Shown here piece after piece: positions 52,615-61,100 of a stretch of DNA of 64,000 nucleotides (position 1 is the first letter of the stretch; every line of letters starts with the position of its first letter). Both the position numbers and the translations under genes were made by a program. Source of the DNA: Chloroflexi bacterium HGW-Chloroflexi-10 (GTDB lineage: Bacteria > Chloroflexota > Anaerolineae > Anaerolineales > Anaerolineaceae); contig PHBZ01000009.1 of assembly GCA_002840755.1 (NCBI GenBank), forward strand, positions 124,001-188,000, written 5' to 3'. A model generated the notes under the pieces. That model saw only the letters and a list, made by a program, of their open reading frames with translations, searched no databases and was not told the DNA's origin.

Positions 52615-53182
52615 TTATGATTTGTTTAGCGATATCCTCAGGCGAAAGGATGAAATCAATAAAACCGCTTTCAATGGCAGTTTCTGGCATATCCGGCTCT
52701 TTGGCCGTATCAAGCTTTTGCGCGATGGTAGTGCCCCCGACTTCTTTAATATCCTGCAGCGCTTCTGAGCCATCACCATCAAATCCGGAGACGATGACAG
52801 CGATCAGTTTGCCATCCCAATTCTCCGCCATCGATTGCAAGAATACTGTAATGACATTGGGCCATCCTCTCGGTTTGGAGATCGGCTTCAGACGGAACTC
52901 ACCATCCTGAACGTGTAAATCATGTTTTTCCGGGATGATGAATACACGATTGGGTTGGATATCCAGTTTTTCTGTAATCAACTCAACCGGCATCCTGGTG
53001 AACCGAGGGAGAATTTCGTGGAGGTAGGTGGCTACGGTTCTAAGGTGATTGACAATAACGATAGCCACACCCATATCATCCGGCAGGTTACTGAGTAAGC
53101 GGATATATGCGTCTAATCCACCAGCCGAACCCCCTACGCAAACGATGGGGAAGTCTCTTGCTATATTTTTCTTTGTTTTCAT
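52592..53182 (-). CDS. CheB-type methylesterase domain protein (no receiver)
   Basis: Protein of 196 residues from the ATG at 53182, preceded by GGAG at 8 bp; an ATG at 53197 is an alternative. It is a bare CheB catalytic domain: nucleophile Ser in VCVGGSAGGLDAY, His in VNHLRTV and Asp in VSGFDGDGSEAL, with NRVFIIPEKHDL as the usual central strand. Without a receiver domain it is not controlled like classical CheB. It may remove methyl groups from a chemoreceptor or another glutamyl ester. The spacing suggests a single-gene transcript. Confidence 0.85.
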   Translation of the reverse strand: MKTKKNIARDFPIVCVGGSAGGLDAYIRLLSNLPDDMGVAIVIVNHLRTVATYLHEILPRFTRMPVELITEKLDIQPNRVFIIPEKHDLHVQDGEFRLKPISKPRGWPNVITVFLQSMAENWDGKLIAVIVSGFDGDGSEALQDIKEVGGTTIAQKLDTAKEPDMPETAIESGFIDFILSPEDIAKQIIKIAQASE

Positions 53183-53582
53183 TGGCAATCGCTCCATGGT
53201 TTAAGGACAGGCAGCAAAGCGAATTAAGCTGCTCTGGCAAACGCGCCTGGTTTTTGGAATTTTTCCCTTTTATTAAGAACACTGTTTTGGCAGGCGGTTA
53301 TATATGCATTGTACAATCAAAAAGGTTAGCAGCACAAGCCTACATTCAATACCTTGCCACAAAAAGCGAACCGAGTAGGCTGTTCAAAATGGCAGAAATT
53401 TGACTTTCACTCCTGTCAGAGTTACAATATTTTTAGTCTATTAATCATTCGCAATATTTACCGGTAATGGGGGTTTATCTTATTCTCACCGATGCGTCAT
53501 CGTTAAAAAGGGTTTAAACCCGATCATGCTGTTTGTATTGATCAAGAGGTTCCAATTTTAATTCGAGGAGGTGAAAAGGAAA
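53183..53582. other. 400-bp divergent intergenic region
   Basis: Between the CheB-like gene and the SRPBCC gene. It contains the promoter at 53400-53428 and the repeated ATTGTACAATCAAA motif at 53308-53321. An open frame at 53107-53403 overlaps the CheB-like gene antisense and is rejected. Confidence 0.45.
53400..53428 (+). promoter_or_regulatory. candidate sigma-70 promoter of the SRPBCC/GlsB genes
   Basis: TTGACT (53400-53405) and TACAAT (53423-53428) with a 17-bp spacer, giving a leader of about 148 nt before the ATG at 53583. Confidence 0.55.
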
Positions 53583-54023
53583 ATGCCAAAATTTGAACGC
53601 GAAATAGAAATTGATGCTCCAGTTGAAAAAGTTTGGAAGGTAATAACAGATCCAAATCATTGGTCGCAGTGGTTCCCCGGTGTGGAGGGTGTTTCAAACG
53701 CAACATCGGCCAGTGTGGGCAGCATCGTTGAATGGACCAGTACAGGTCAAACGGGTTCCGCTACCATAGTGAAGATGGAACCGATGAAATATCTGGAGAT
53801 CCTGACCCAAATGGGCGACGATAAGGACAGCCATGTTTTCAAGCTAAAACCGAGCGGCGGATTCTTTGGATTGAAGGATGATGAATGCAAGGTAGAGTAC
53901 ACCCTGGATACACTGATGGGGGGCGGTATTTTGGGTAACTTTGTGGCCGGCGGCAATCCAAAAGACGCAATGCGCGTTAAGAAGACAATGCATTTGCTCA
54001 GAAAACTGGTTGAAAGTCTTTAG
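53583..54023 (+). CDS. SRPBCC-fold (polyketide cyclase/START-like) protein
   Basis: Protein of 146 residues from the ATG at 53583, about 10 bp after GAGGAGGT. It begins with FEREIEIDAPVEKVWKVITDP then NHWSQWFPG, the standard opening of SRPBCC ligand-binding proteins, and ends in the long C-terminal helix (MRVKKTMHLLRKLVESL). It binds some hydrophobic molecule; the ligand is not predictable. A GTG at 53571 could add four residues. Confidence 0.85.
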   Translation: MPKFEREIEIDAPVEKVWKVITDPNHWSQWFPGVEGVSNATSASVGSIVEWTSTGQTGSATIVKMEPMKYLEILTQMGDDKDSHVFKLKPSGGFFGLKDDECKVEYTLDTLMGGGILGNFVAGGNPKDAMRVKKTMHLLRKLVESL

Positions 54024-54148
54024 CCCCAAGCCTTAGAGCGTACATAAAGAATGAGACTCCACCTGAGTTGGCCTGAGGTCAGGGAGCAGCGTTTCCATCA
54101 TCAATACACTTCAGGCATGGCATACGAAAGAAACAAGGAGAAAGAATC

Positions 54149-54400
54149 ATGGGATTTTTTTCAACAATTATAGTGGGTTTAATCGCCGGTTTGCTGGCTT
54201 CCTGGCTGATGAAGGCCAAGACAGGTATGCTGGTTGACATGATTTTAGGCATTGTCGGAGGCGTTATAGGCGGTTGGTTATCCAGCCTGTTATTTGGCGT
54301 TGACCTGATGAGCGGATTAAACCTCACCAGCATCATCACGGCGTTGGTTGGCGCATTTATCGTTATCGCCATCTTTCGCTTCTTCCGGCGCGGCAAGTAA
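54149..54400 (+). CDS. GlsB/YeaQ/YmgE-family small membrane protein
   Basis: Protein of 83 residues with three hydrophobic helices: FFSTIIVGLIAGLLASWLM, GMLVDMILGIVGGVIGGWL and TSIITALVGAFIVIAIF. The Gly-rich middle helix with MILGIVGG is the family signature. Members are often induced by stress; they carry the historic name transglycosylase-associated protein, but the function is not proven. A clear AAGGAG site lies upstream and a terminator at 54453 follows. Confidence 0.88.
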   Translation: MGFFSTIIVGLIAGLLASWLMKAKTGMLVDMILGIVGGVIGGWLSSLLFGVDLMSGLNLTSIITALVGAFIVIAIFRFFRRGK

Positions 54401-54452
54401 CCTGGAACGGATACAAGTTCCTCGCTTGCAGGTTCGCTAATTAATTTATGTC

Positions 54453-54487
54453 AGACAGTGGGCACGAAGGTGACCCACTGTCTTTTT
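54453..54487 (+). terminator. Rho-independent terminator after the GlsB-like gene
   Basis: AGACAGTGGG (54453-54462) pairs with CCCACTGTCT (54474-54483), followed by TTTTT. It also separates this gene from the convergent diguanylate cyclase. Confidence 0.85.
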
Positions 54488-54529
54488 AATGACCGGTGGA
54501 AAGAATTGTAGGAGACGCTGCCCTGATAA

Positions 54530-56077
54530 TCAATTCTCTCCAATAACAACCTGATTGCGTCCGGATTGTTTGGCAATCAACAGCGCCTGATCTGCGCGTT
54601 CACATGTGTTTTTTAAAGTATCACCCGGGGAATACGTCGAGACGCCTAAACTCGCTGTGATCTTTATGGTTTGATCCGAAAATACAAAATCCTTTTCTGC
54701 GATCGCGGTGCAAATGCGTTTGGCCACCAAAGCAGCTTCCGCAATGGGGGTGTTGGGTAAGAGCGCAATAAATTCTTCTCCGCCATATCTTGCTGCGGTA
54801 TCCAATCGCCGAATGTTCTTTTGAAAAAGCTGTGCTGTTTTTTGCAACAGCTTATCACCCATTATGTGCCCATAGGTATCATTGACAGATTTAAAATAAT
54901 CCAAATCCAACATAATGACTGAAAAAATACCAGCTTCCGTTTTTGCGCGATGAAACTCCTGGTTGGCTTCATTAAAAAAATGATGCCGGTTATACAGCCC
55001 GGATAATTCATCGAAAATGGCTGTATGTTTTATTTTTTGATACAACAGAGCATTTTGCAGCGTAACCGAAATTTGATCACCCATTAACATAAACAAAGAA
55101 AACTCATCTTCAGTAAAAGCTTTCTCCTGATCAAGCCGGGCTATGAGCAATGCGCCAATTGCCTCATTTGGGCTAACCAAAGGAGTGCCTATCAATGAGG
55201 TTGGTATGATGCCAAAAAAGTCTCTGCCGGATTCAGCAGCCAATGAAAGAAAGGCATCTGAATTTTTAAGATAGCAACTTTTTTTACCTTGAATAATCAA
55301 GCCCGGAATACCCTCCTGGTAAGGATAACTGTTGCCAACAAGATGTTTATATGAATCCGATAGATAGAAAGTTTTCCATGTAGTGTGATTTGGGTCAATA
55401 AGACAAACCACACAAATTGAAGATTGAAAAAATTCGGATATTTTTTTATCAACGGAATTCAGCATGATGGCTACATCGTCATGTGAAGTCTCTATCTTTA
55501 AAAGCTCATTTAAGAAAGATTGTTCTGTTGCCTTTCTTTTCAATTCGGTATAGAGCCGGGTATTTTCTAAAGCAATGGCAACCTGTGAAGCAAACAGTTC
55601 ACCAATCCATTCATCTTCTTCTGTAAAATGATTTTTTTTGTGGCTATCAAGATTGAGAGAGCCGATACCAATATTTTTTGCAAATAATGGGATGCACATC
55701 CAGGACAGAATGGTTTCTTCCAGAGGCTGGAAAAAGTGTGGATATTCAAGCGGGATTTCGCCAATCCGGATTGATTTACCAGTTTCAATAGCCGTTATGT
55801 TCGGCGAAACAATTTCGCTTGAAATCCGGATTGGGAAAGTCACTCCGAGTAATTTATCCGGATGTTTAAAATCGCGCAGAGCTACCAGCCGGAACAGATC
55901 GCCTTCACGCAACGAGATACTGGCACTATCAAAAGATATGACTGTGCTGATCTGCTGAAGTATCAGATCCAAAAGCTGGTCAAAATCCAACGTAGAAGAA
56001 AGAGCAATGGCCGTTTTGTGTAAGGCATTTGTTAGAGCAAATAATTTTTTATCCGTTTTTACCAATATTAGTAGCAT
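54530..56077 (-). CDS. GAF-GAF-GGDEF diguanylate cyclase
   Basis: Protein of about 515 residues from the ATG at 56077; a start at 56176 would add 33 residues from AT-rich DNA. Two GAF domains (about 10-165 and 180-340) precede a GGDEF domain (about 350-510). The active loop reads ARYGGEEF, and the product-inhibition I-site RRLD lies five residues before it, so the enzyme should make cyclic-di-GMP and be feedback controlled. Ribosome site placement is unclear (AAGG directly abuts the ATG). It supplies the messenger degraded by the two HD-GYP proteins and read by the riboswitches at 56886 and 57131. Confidence 0.88.
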   Translation of the reverse strand: MLLILVKTDKKLFALTNALHKTAIALSSTLDFDQLLDLILQQISTVISFDSASISLREGDLFRLVALRDFKHPDKLLGVTFPIRISSEIVSPNITAIETGKSIRIGEIPLEYPHFFQPLEETILSWMCIPLFAKNIGIGSLNLDSHKKNHFTEEDEWIGELFASQVAIALENTRLYTELKRKATEQSFLNELLKIETSHDDVAIMLNSVDKKISEFFQSSICVVCLIDPNHTTWKTFYLSDSYKHLVGNSYPYQEGIPGLIIQGKKSCYLKNSDAFLSLAAESGRDFFGIIPTSLIGTPLVSPNEAIGALLIARLDQEKAFTEDEFSLFMLMGDQISVTLQNALLYQKIKHTAIFDELSGLYNRHHFFNEANQEFHRAKTEAGIFSVIMLDLDYFKSVNDTYGHIMGDKLLQKTAQLFQKNIRRLDTAARYGGEEFIALLPNTPIAEAALVAKRICTAIAEKDFVFSDQTIKITASLGVSTYSPGDTLKNTCERADQALLIAKQSGRNQVVIGEN

Positions 56078-56410
56078 CCTTGTTGCAATATAAAACAAAA
56101 TCCTTTTTGTTTCGTAAACATAATTTTGGAGACACAAAATTATTGAATGACAAACCGTATGACTATTCTCTACCAATTACTATTGGGAATAATTTCACCC
56201 GATTTATAGGTTAAGCCAGGCGGTATGAATACCCCCTGTATCATCCTGAATGATACTACAGAAGCATCCATATATCCCCGTAAAAATAGCGTAAAGATTG
56301 TTTACAATATGGGGTCCTGATGAATCAATGGCGAAGAATATTTACAAAAAAATGTGAATCTGAAAATAAAATGCGCTCTTTTTGGCAAATTATGGATGAT
56401 TTTAAGGTAT
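56078..56410. other. intergenic region, no feature recognised
   Basis: 333 bp of AT-rich DNA between the diguanylate cyclase and the tRNA repeat region. I see no gene, hairpin with T-tract or repeat. Confidence 0.4.
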
Positions 56411-56618
56411 CTGCGAGAACCCCCACAACCTGCTGATTTCGAAAGGCAGCAACAAAAAATGGCGGTCAAACGACCGCCACCTGTAGTGTGCCCCCCGCAA
56501 GCGGGGACTACCTCCTTCCGCCTGACGGCGTCGGAGTCTGCGAGAACCCCCAACCTGCTGATTCGAAGGGTAACAATAAAAATGGCGGTCGTTTGACCGC
56601 CACCTGTAGTGTGCCCCC
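56411..56618 (-). repeat. two tandem remnants of the tRNA-Arg 3' half with terminators
   Basis: Units at 56411-56496 and 56538-56618 both contain AACCCCCAACCTGCTGATTCG-like sequence (the tRNA anticodon-to-T-loop region, slightly altered) followed on the plus strand by a hairpin. The hairpins are TGGCGGTC-AAAC-GACCGCCA (56460-56479) and TGGCGGTC-GTTT-GACCGCCA (56583-56602), each followed by a T-tract on the minus strand, so they can terminate tRNA transcription. A further CCCCGCAAGCGGGG hairpin lies between the units. Confidence 0.75.
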
Positions 56619-56684
56619 GGAGGGACTCGAACCCCCAACCTGCTGATTCGAAGTCAGTTACTCTATCCATTGAGCTACGAGGGC
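56612..56684 (-). tRNA. tRNA-Arg (anticodon TCG)
   Basis: Complete cloverleaf on the minus strand: acceptor GCCCTCG pairing with CGGGGGC (one G-U), D arm GCTC..GAGT, anticodon loop CTTCGAA giving TCG, T arm with GGTTCGAGTCC. The top base pair of the anticodon stem is an A-C mismatch. CCA is not encoded. It reads CGA codons. A terminator hairpin (56583-56602) follows, and two partial copies of its 3' half lie downstream. Confidence 0.93.
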
Positions 56685-56821
56685 ATAAGTAGGCGTATTA
56701 TACCGCATATCCCGAACAGGGTGAAGGAGCTTAATTTGTTTTTTGGCATTCTTCTATTTACTGCACCTTTCACGGATGCAAGTTCTCTTTACGCTTCCTT
56801 TACGTTACCTTGCATAAACGT

Positions 56822-56852
56822 TTGAGCAGTTAGGGTTCAGCTATGTTATATT
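56822..56852 (+). promoter_or_regulatory. possible promoter of the riboswitch-sortase transcript
   Basis: TTGAGC at 56822-56827 and TATATT at 56847-56852 (spacer 19 bp), or TTATAT one base earlier (spacer 18). Transcription would begin just before the first riboswitch. Confidence 0.35.
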
Positions 56853-56885
56853 AATAGCAAGCAAGGACGCACCTTAACAACTGTA

Positions 56886-56982
56886 CGACAAAGGCAAACC
56901 CGGTGAAAACCGGCGACGCAAAGCTATGGGTCTACCGTCTTCCCGCTCAGGAAGGCTACGACCGCCAGGCCGCCGAAACACG
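56886..56982 (+). ncRNA. cyclic-di-GMP-I (GEMM) riboswitch, first copy
   Basis: Contains the GEMM core AGGCAAACCCGGTGAAAACC then GGCGACGCAAAGC, a GNRA-like GAAA tetraloop closing CCGG helices, the second hairpin CCGTCTTCCCGCTCAGGAAGG and the closing GCCAGGCCGCCGA strand. The conserved G-A-C-G-C-A-A-A-G-C block contacts the ligand in this class. An intrinsic terminator lies 57 nt downstream (57039-57068), suggesting transcriptional control. Confidence 0.93.
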
Positions 56983-57038
56983 ATCGCGCTGATTTTCCAT
57001 CAAGGATGATGGTTCAGCAAACACTATTGCAACAGGCG

Positions 57039-57073
57039 GGACCTGGGTATTGTAACAATACCAGGTCCTTTTT
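57039..57073 (+). terminator. intrinsic terminator between the two riboswitches
   Basis: GGACCTGGGTATTG (57039-57052) pairs with CAATACCAGGTCC (57056-57068) with one bulged G, followed by TTTTT. It is probably the expression platform of the first riboswitch. A second perfect hairpin, GCCGTGC/GCACGGC (57092-57110), follows. Confidence 0.85.
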
Positions 57074-57130
57074 GATTACCGATCGTCCGCGGCCGTGCGA
57101 CTTGCACGGCACATTCAAATCTTTATAGGA

Positions 57131-57225
57131 ACGACAAGGGCAAACCCGGTGAAAACCGGCGACGCAAAGCCATGGATCTACAGCCTTCGCGCTCAAGAAG
57201 GCCAGGATTGCCAGGTTACCGAAAC
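57131..57225 (+). ncRNA. cyclic-di-GMP-I (GEMM) riboswitch, second copy
   Basis: A second full GEMM element: CAAGGGCAAACCCGGTGAAA then ACCGGCGACGCAAAGCC, an inner hairpin CAGCCTTCGCGCTCAAGAAGG and the closing GCCAGGTTACCGAAA. It follows the first copy in the same transcript and ends 82 nt before the sortase start codon. Confidence 0.93.
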
Positions 57226-57268
57226 CTTATCGCTTGCTGTTTACGAACAGTTGGTTTCATCTATGCGC

Positions 57269-57301
57269 ATGCCCTTAGCGTTCAAGGACAAAAAAGGGCA
57301 T
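57269..57301 (+). promoter_or_regulatory. SD-masking hairpin before the sortase start
   Basis: ATGCCCTT (57269-57276) can pair with AAGGGCAT (57294-57301). The second arm includes AAGGG, the only ribosome-site-like sequence before the ATG at 57308. It would suit translational control by the second riboswitch. Confidence 0.45.
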
Positions 57302-57307
57302 ATTACG

Positions 57308-58024
57308 ATGAAAAAACTGATCTTCTCACTCACCAGCATAATTTTTATCGCCATCGCTTTGATGGCAATTGCACAGCCAGTTCTGGCTGATGGCAAACTG
57401 CAACCTAACCAGGGTATTACCGTTACCTCCCGCATCCATAGCGAGACCGGGACGAAAATCTTTCTGCCGTCCGTCACCTCCGGATCTATTGCTATAGAGG
57501 AACCCGAGGAAGAACCGACCGGCGGTGACGCGCTCAGCACATTTATCAGCACGGTAAGCAACGGCGTTGCCAGCCAGGTAGTGGGCGCTTATGTGGAAAA
57601 TACCCTGTCCATGCCAGTGGTCCAGCAGCCTGCCAATAACGCCGGCTGGATCAGTTCCGTGAACAACACGATCACACAATTCAGCGCTGCAAGCAGTTTT
57701 GGCACTACCGGTTTACTGGCGCACAACACCCATGCAGGGATCAAATTTTTCGACCTGAGCATCGGAGATGAAGTTGTGGTGGTAATGGGCAATGGTGAAA
57801 CCAAAATATACCAGGTAGAAAGCATCCGCCGCTTCCAGGCTCTGCAGCCAACCGACCCTTACAGTGATTTCATTGACCTGGAAAACAACGCAGAACTTTC
57901 CGCCACGGATCTGTTCTACCAGGTATACACCGGCGAACATCACGTCACCTTCCAGACCTGCATTGCACAGGATGGCCAGGCTTCCTGGGGCCGCTTATTT
58001 GTCATCGCCACCCCGCTCGATTAG
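57308..58024 (+). CDS. sortase-domain cysteine transpeptidase under c-di-GMP riboswitch control
   Basis: Protein of 238 residues from the ATG at 57308. Signal peptide or N-terminal anchor at 1-27 (ALMAIAQPVLA). A linker contains TKIFLPSVTSG (about 49-59) and an acidic stretch. The sortase domain (about 85-236) has the catalytic His139 in GLLAHNTHAG, Cys218 in TFQTC and Arg229 in WGRLFVIATP, with LSIGDEVVVV as the usual strand. Sortases join surface proteins to the envelope through a sorting signal. Two tandem riboswitches, a terminator and an SD-masking hairpin precede it. It is convergent with the giant exoprotein at 58120. The open frame reaching back to 57095 runs through the riboswitch and is not coding. 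Confidence 0.85.
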   Translation: MKKLIFSLTSIIFIAIALMAIAQPVLADGKLQPNQGITVTSRIHSETGTKIFLPSVTSGSIAIEEPEEEPTGGDALSTFISTVSNGVASQVVGAYVENTLSMPVVQQPANNAGWISSVNNTITQFSAASSFGTTGLLAHNTHAGIKFFDLSIGDEVVVVMGNGETKIYQVESIRRFQALQPTDPYSDFIDLENNAELSATDLFYQVYTGEHHVTFQTCIAQDGQASWGRLFVIATPLD

Positions 58025-58063
58025 CAATTATCCCAGTTTTTTCGTATGCCCCTCCCCCCTAAT

Positions 58064-58097
58064 GGAAACCGCGCGTTTGAGCGAACGCGCGGTTTCC
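58064..58097. terminator. bidirectional terminator between sortase and exoprotein genes
   Basis: A perfect 14-bp stem GGAAACCGCGCGTT (58064-58077) with its complement at 58084-58097 and a 6-nt loop, between two convergent genes. Confidence 0.8.
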
Positions 58098-58119
58098 TGT
58101 TAATCTGAGAAGTACGGTA

Positions 58120-61100
58120 TTAGTTGAAAATAATGGGGAGGTAAAGGACAGTTCCACCAGTCACCGGAATACCGGGGAGAACGGTTATGGTAACTATTGC
58201 TTCATCCGCCCAGGTACTCTTGGCATTACCATCAGCAGGATAGGTTATCAATTGGTATTCAAAGGTATCTACACCCACAAAATCTGCATCAGGGATATAG
58301 GTAAAAGAACCATTCGCGTTCAGGGTTAATTTACCATGTAACGGTGCAACCAACAACGCTACAGCTTTGTTAATAGTGGTAATACCGGTATCATTCGACA
58401 TAACGCCGGGGGCTGCCACTACCAAAGTAACGTCTTCGGTTGTTTGATACTGGTCATTCACCGCATCCGGAGCAACTACAGTCACTTCCGGGCACACCAG
58501 TTCGTTATCCACTGCGGCACACACCTGGTAATCAGCATGCATAACCGGCGGGGTAAAGGTGGTGTTTACAACGGCATTTACGGTCAAACCGCTGCTCGGG
58601 AGCACAATACCACCCAAGGGTGTGGTAAAGGTCACCAATATATCATCCGGTAAAAAGCCGTCTGTTACGGTAGAAAGACCAACGGAATTGAAATATAAAC
58701 CGGCTTCAATATCTGTTGCCAGGCCTGGTTCCAATTCACTGGCATCCGGGATAACGGTAAGTACCAACCACGGAGCGGCATCAATGGTACCTGTTCCGTC
58801 AATCGGGTTACAACCTGCTGCACCTGGTCCGGCGTTACAACCCCACCAGTTATTTTCTGCATCGACCGTAACTGCTGCAACATCAGAATACAAACCAAAA
58901 TTGTTATTCACGATCCGATTGAAGTTTGCCGAAATATTTGTGAAAACAGCATCTGAACAATCACTACCAACACATTGGAAGAAAGCAACACCATAGTCAA
59001 AACCCATAACGGTGTTTGCAGTAAGGGTGACATGCATATCTTTAACATCATAGCCAGATTCGGCATCAATGCCAATTGTGCCGGTATTGTCAGCGCCCTC
59101 GAAAACAACTGTATTATTTTCAACAACAACCAGGTTTTCAGTAGCACTTTTTACCAAAGAATTCATACCAGCAGCTATGGAAGTTGCAGCTGCTTCAAAT
59201 GGTGCAGGAACAGCAGTCGGGGGGTCGGTTAAGATCATGCCATAACCAGAAACACCCACCATATTGATTTCAAAGGTATTATCAGCAAAGCGTCCACCGC
59301 CATCGATATTATAAAGACCCATTTGCGCTTCGGTGACTGTATTCCCAATCACATCTACATCTGCATAGAAATTGAGAATGCTGGTTGCAACATATTTTAT
59401 TGCAGCGCTGGTATTATCGTACCCAATTCCGGTAATGGTATTGTTTTCAATTGTCCCGGTAATTAGATCTCCGGAAACCTGAATACCATTCTGGGCAGTA
59501 ATAGCCGTTGGGCCTTGGCCAATCACATCATTGTTCTTAATATCAACAGTTAATGGTGTATCAGCTGAAGCATTAATCGCCATAGCGTTTTTCTGGAAAT
59601 CTTTAATATAGACATTATCCACCGTAAGAGAACGGGCTACAGTATCATTATTGTAAGCAAATAGTGCTACACCATGTTGTGTACCACTAAAAGGAGTATC
59701 TTCTACATTAAGGATTTTCGCATTTTGGATCGCACCACCAGCGTTGCGGAAAGCAACACCCATAAATCGATTATTTGCATTCCCTTTTCCAGCGCCATCA
59801 ACAGTCAATGTATCCAAAGTTACTTCAGCATCTTTAATACAGATGACTGAATGGGCATTATAGGAAGTGGTAAAGCAGGTTGGAACCACAGCGGGAGCCT
59901 GCACAATAACATTGCTGCTCTCACCAATCAGGGTCAGATCCTTTGCGATCGTTAATACTTCCACATAGGTGCCGTCCTGAATTAATACTGTATCACCAGG
60001 AAGCCCATTGTCAATTTCACCCTGAATTACACCACTAATTCGGCGTACATCAGGCATTGTTCCATACGATGTTACATAAGAGTATTCACGGATATCATTG
60101 GGTGGATTTGCACCAACAATAACAGCTTTATCAAATGTGTTTTCGTTCCAATAAGCCATCCAATTAAACTGGCTGTTATCGTAAATACCACGGGCACGAA
60201 TATGCTGATCATTATTGGCAAATTCATTTCCGGTGATGGTTGCACCACCGACGCCATTAATAAACCAGGGAACACCCGATCCGGAGCCTGTGAAACTGAT
60301 CGCGGCATATTCACCATTATCAGTGATTTTGTTGTTGGTGATCAGGCGGTCACTGACCGGCCCAGAATAACCAGCGCCGGAATTAATATCAATGCTACCA
60401 GTATCGATCCAGTTGGCGTTAAGTTTATAACTCTGCAAATGTGAAGTATCGGTAACTTCATCAAACGCCCAATCATTCAAGTAGACAGCGGAAGAATCCA
60501 GCGCATCTACATGACAATATTCTAAAGCGAAATTATCACCAATAACCTCAATGGTTTTATTCTGACCCAGATCAACGTTCTGCCAAAGCTTCAAACCCTG
60601 AACGGTAACATTATCACCTTCGACAAACATGCCACTCGGGCCAAAATTAGCCGTTGAATTAAGTTTTACATTCGCTAAAACTTCATCATAATCGGTAATA
60701 ACATTCCCGGCGGCATCAACACCTTCAATGGTAATTCCAGCCTTATCCTGACCGATAAATAAACCAAACTGATATGGACCGGATGGGCCAGTAGGTTTTT
60801 GAATATAGCGATCTACAGCGAACTCATTGTAGTCGCCTGGATACACTTTGATAGAATCACCCTGCTGAGCTGCATCAATGGCTGCCTGAATGGTAAGACC
60901 AGGTTCCACAATAAACTCACCGGTATCCAGTGATTGAATAGCCGCTTTTGTCGGCATAGGTGTAGTTGGATGTGGAGTAAATGGGGTTATCGCTTTGGCA
61001 CCGGAAAAAGTTTGCGAATACCAGGTTACGTCAGGAGCAGCGCTATTATATACCTTATAGGCCATTCCCCCTAAAGTCAGGTTGGTAGCCGGATACGCAT

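Noticed and set aside
56302-56670. Repeat-rich open frames on both strands near the tRNA
   Set aside because: They translate tRNA and terminator repeats.
57095-57307. N-terminal extension of the sortase reading frame
   Set aside because: The stretch is the second riboswitch; the signal peptide begins at 57308.
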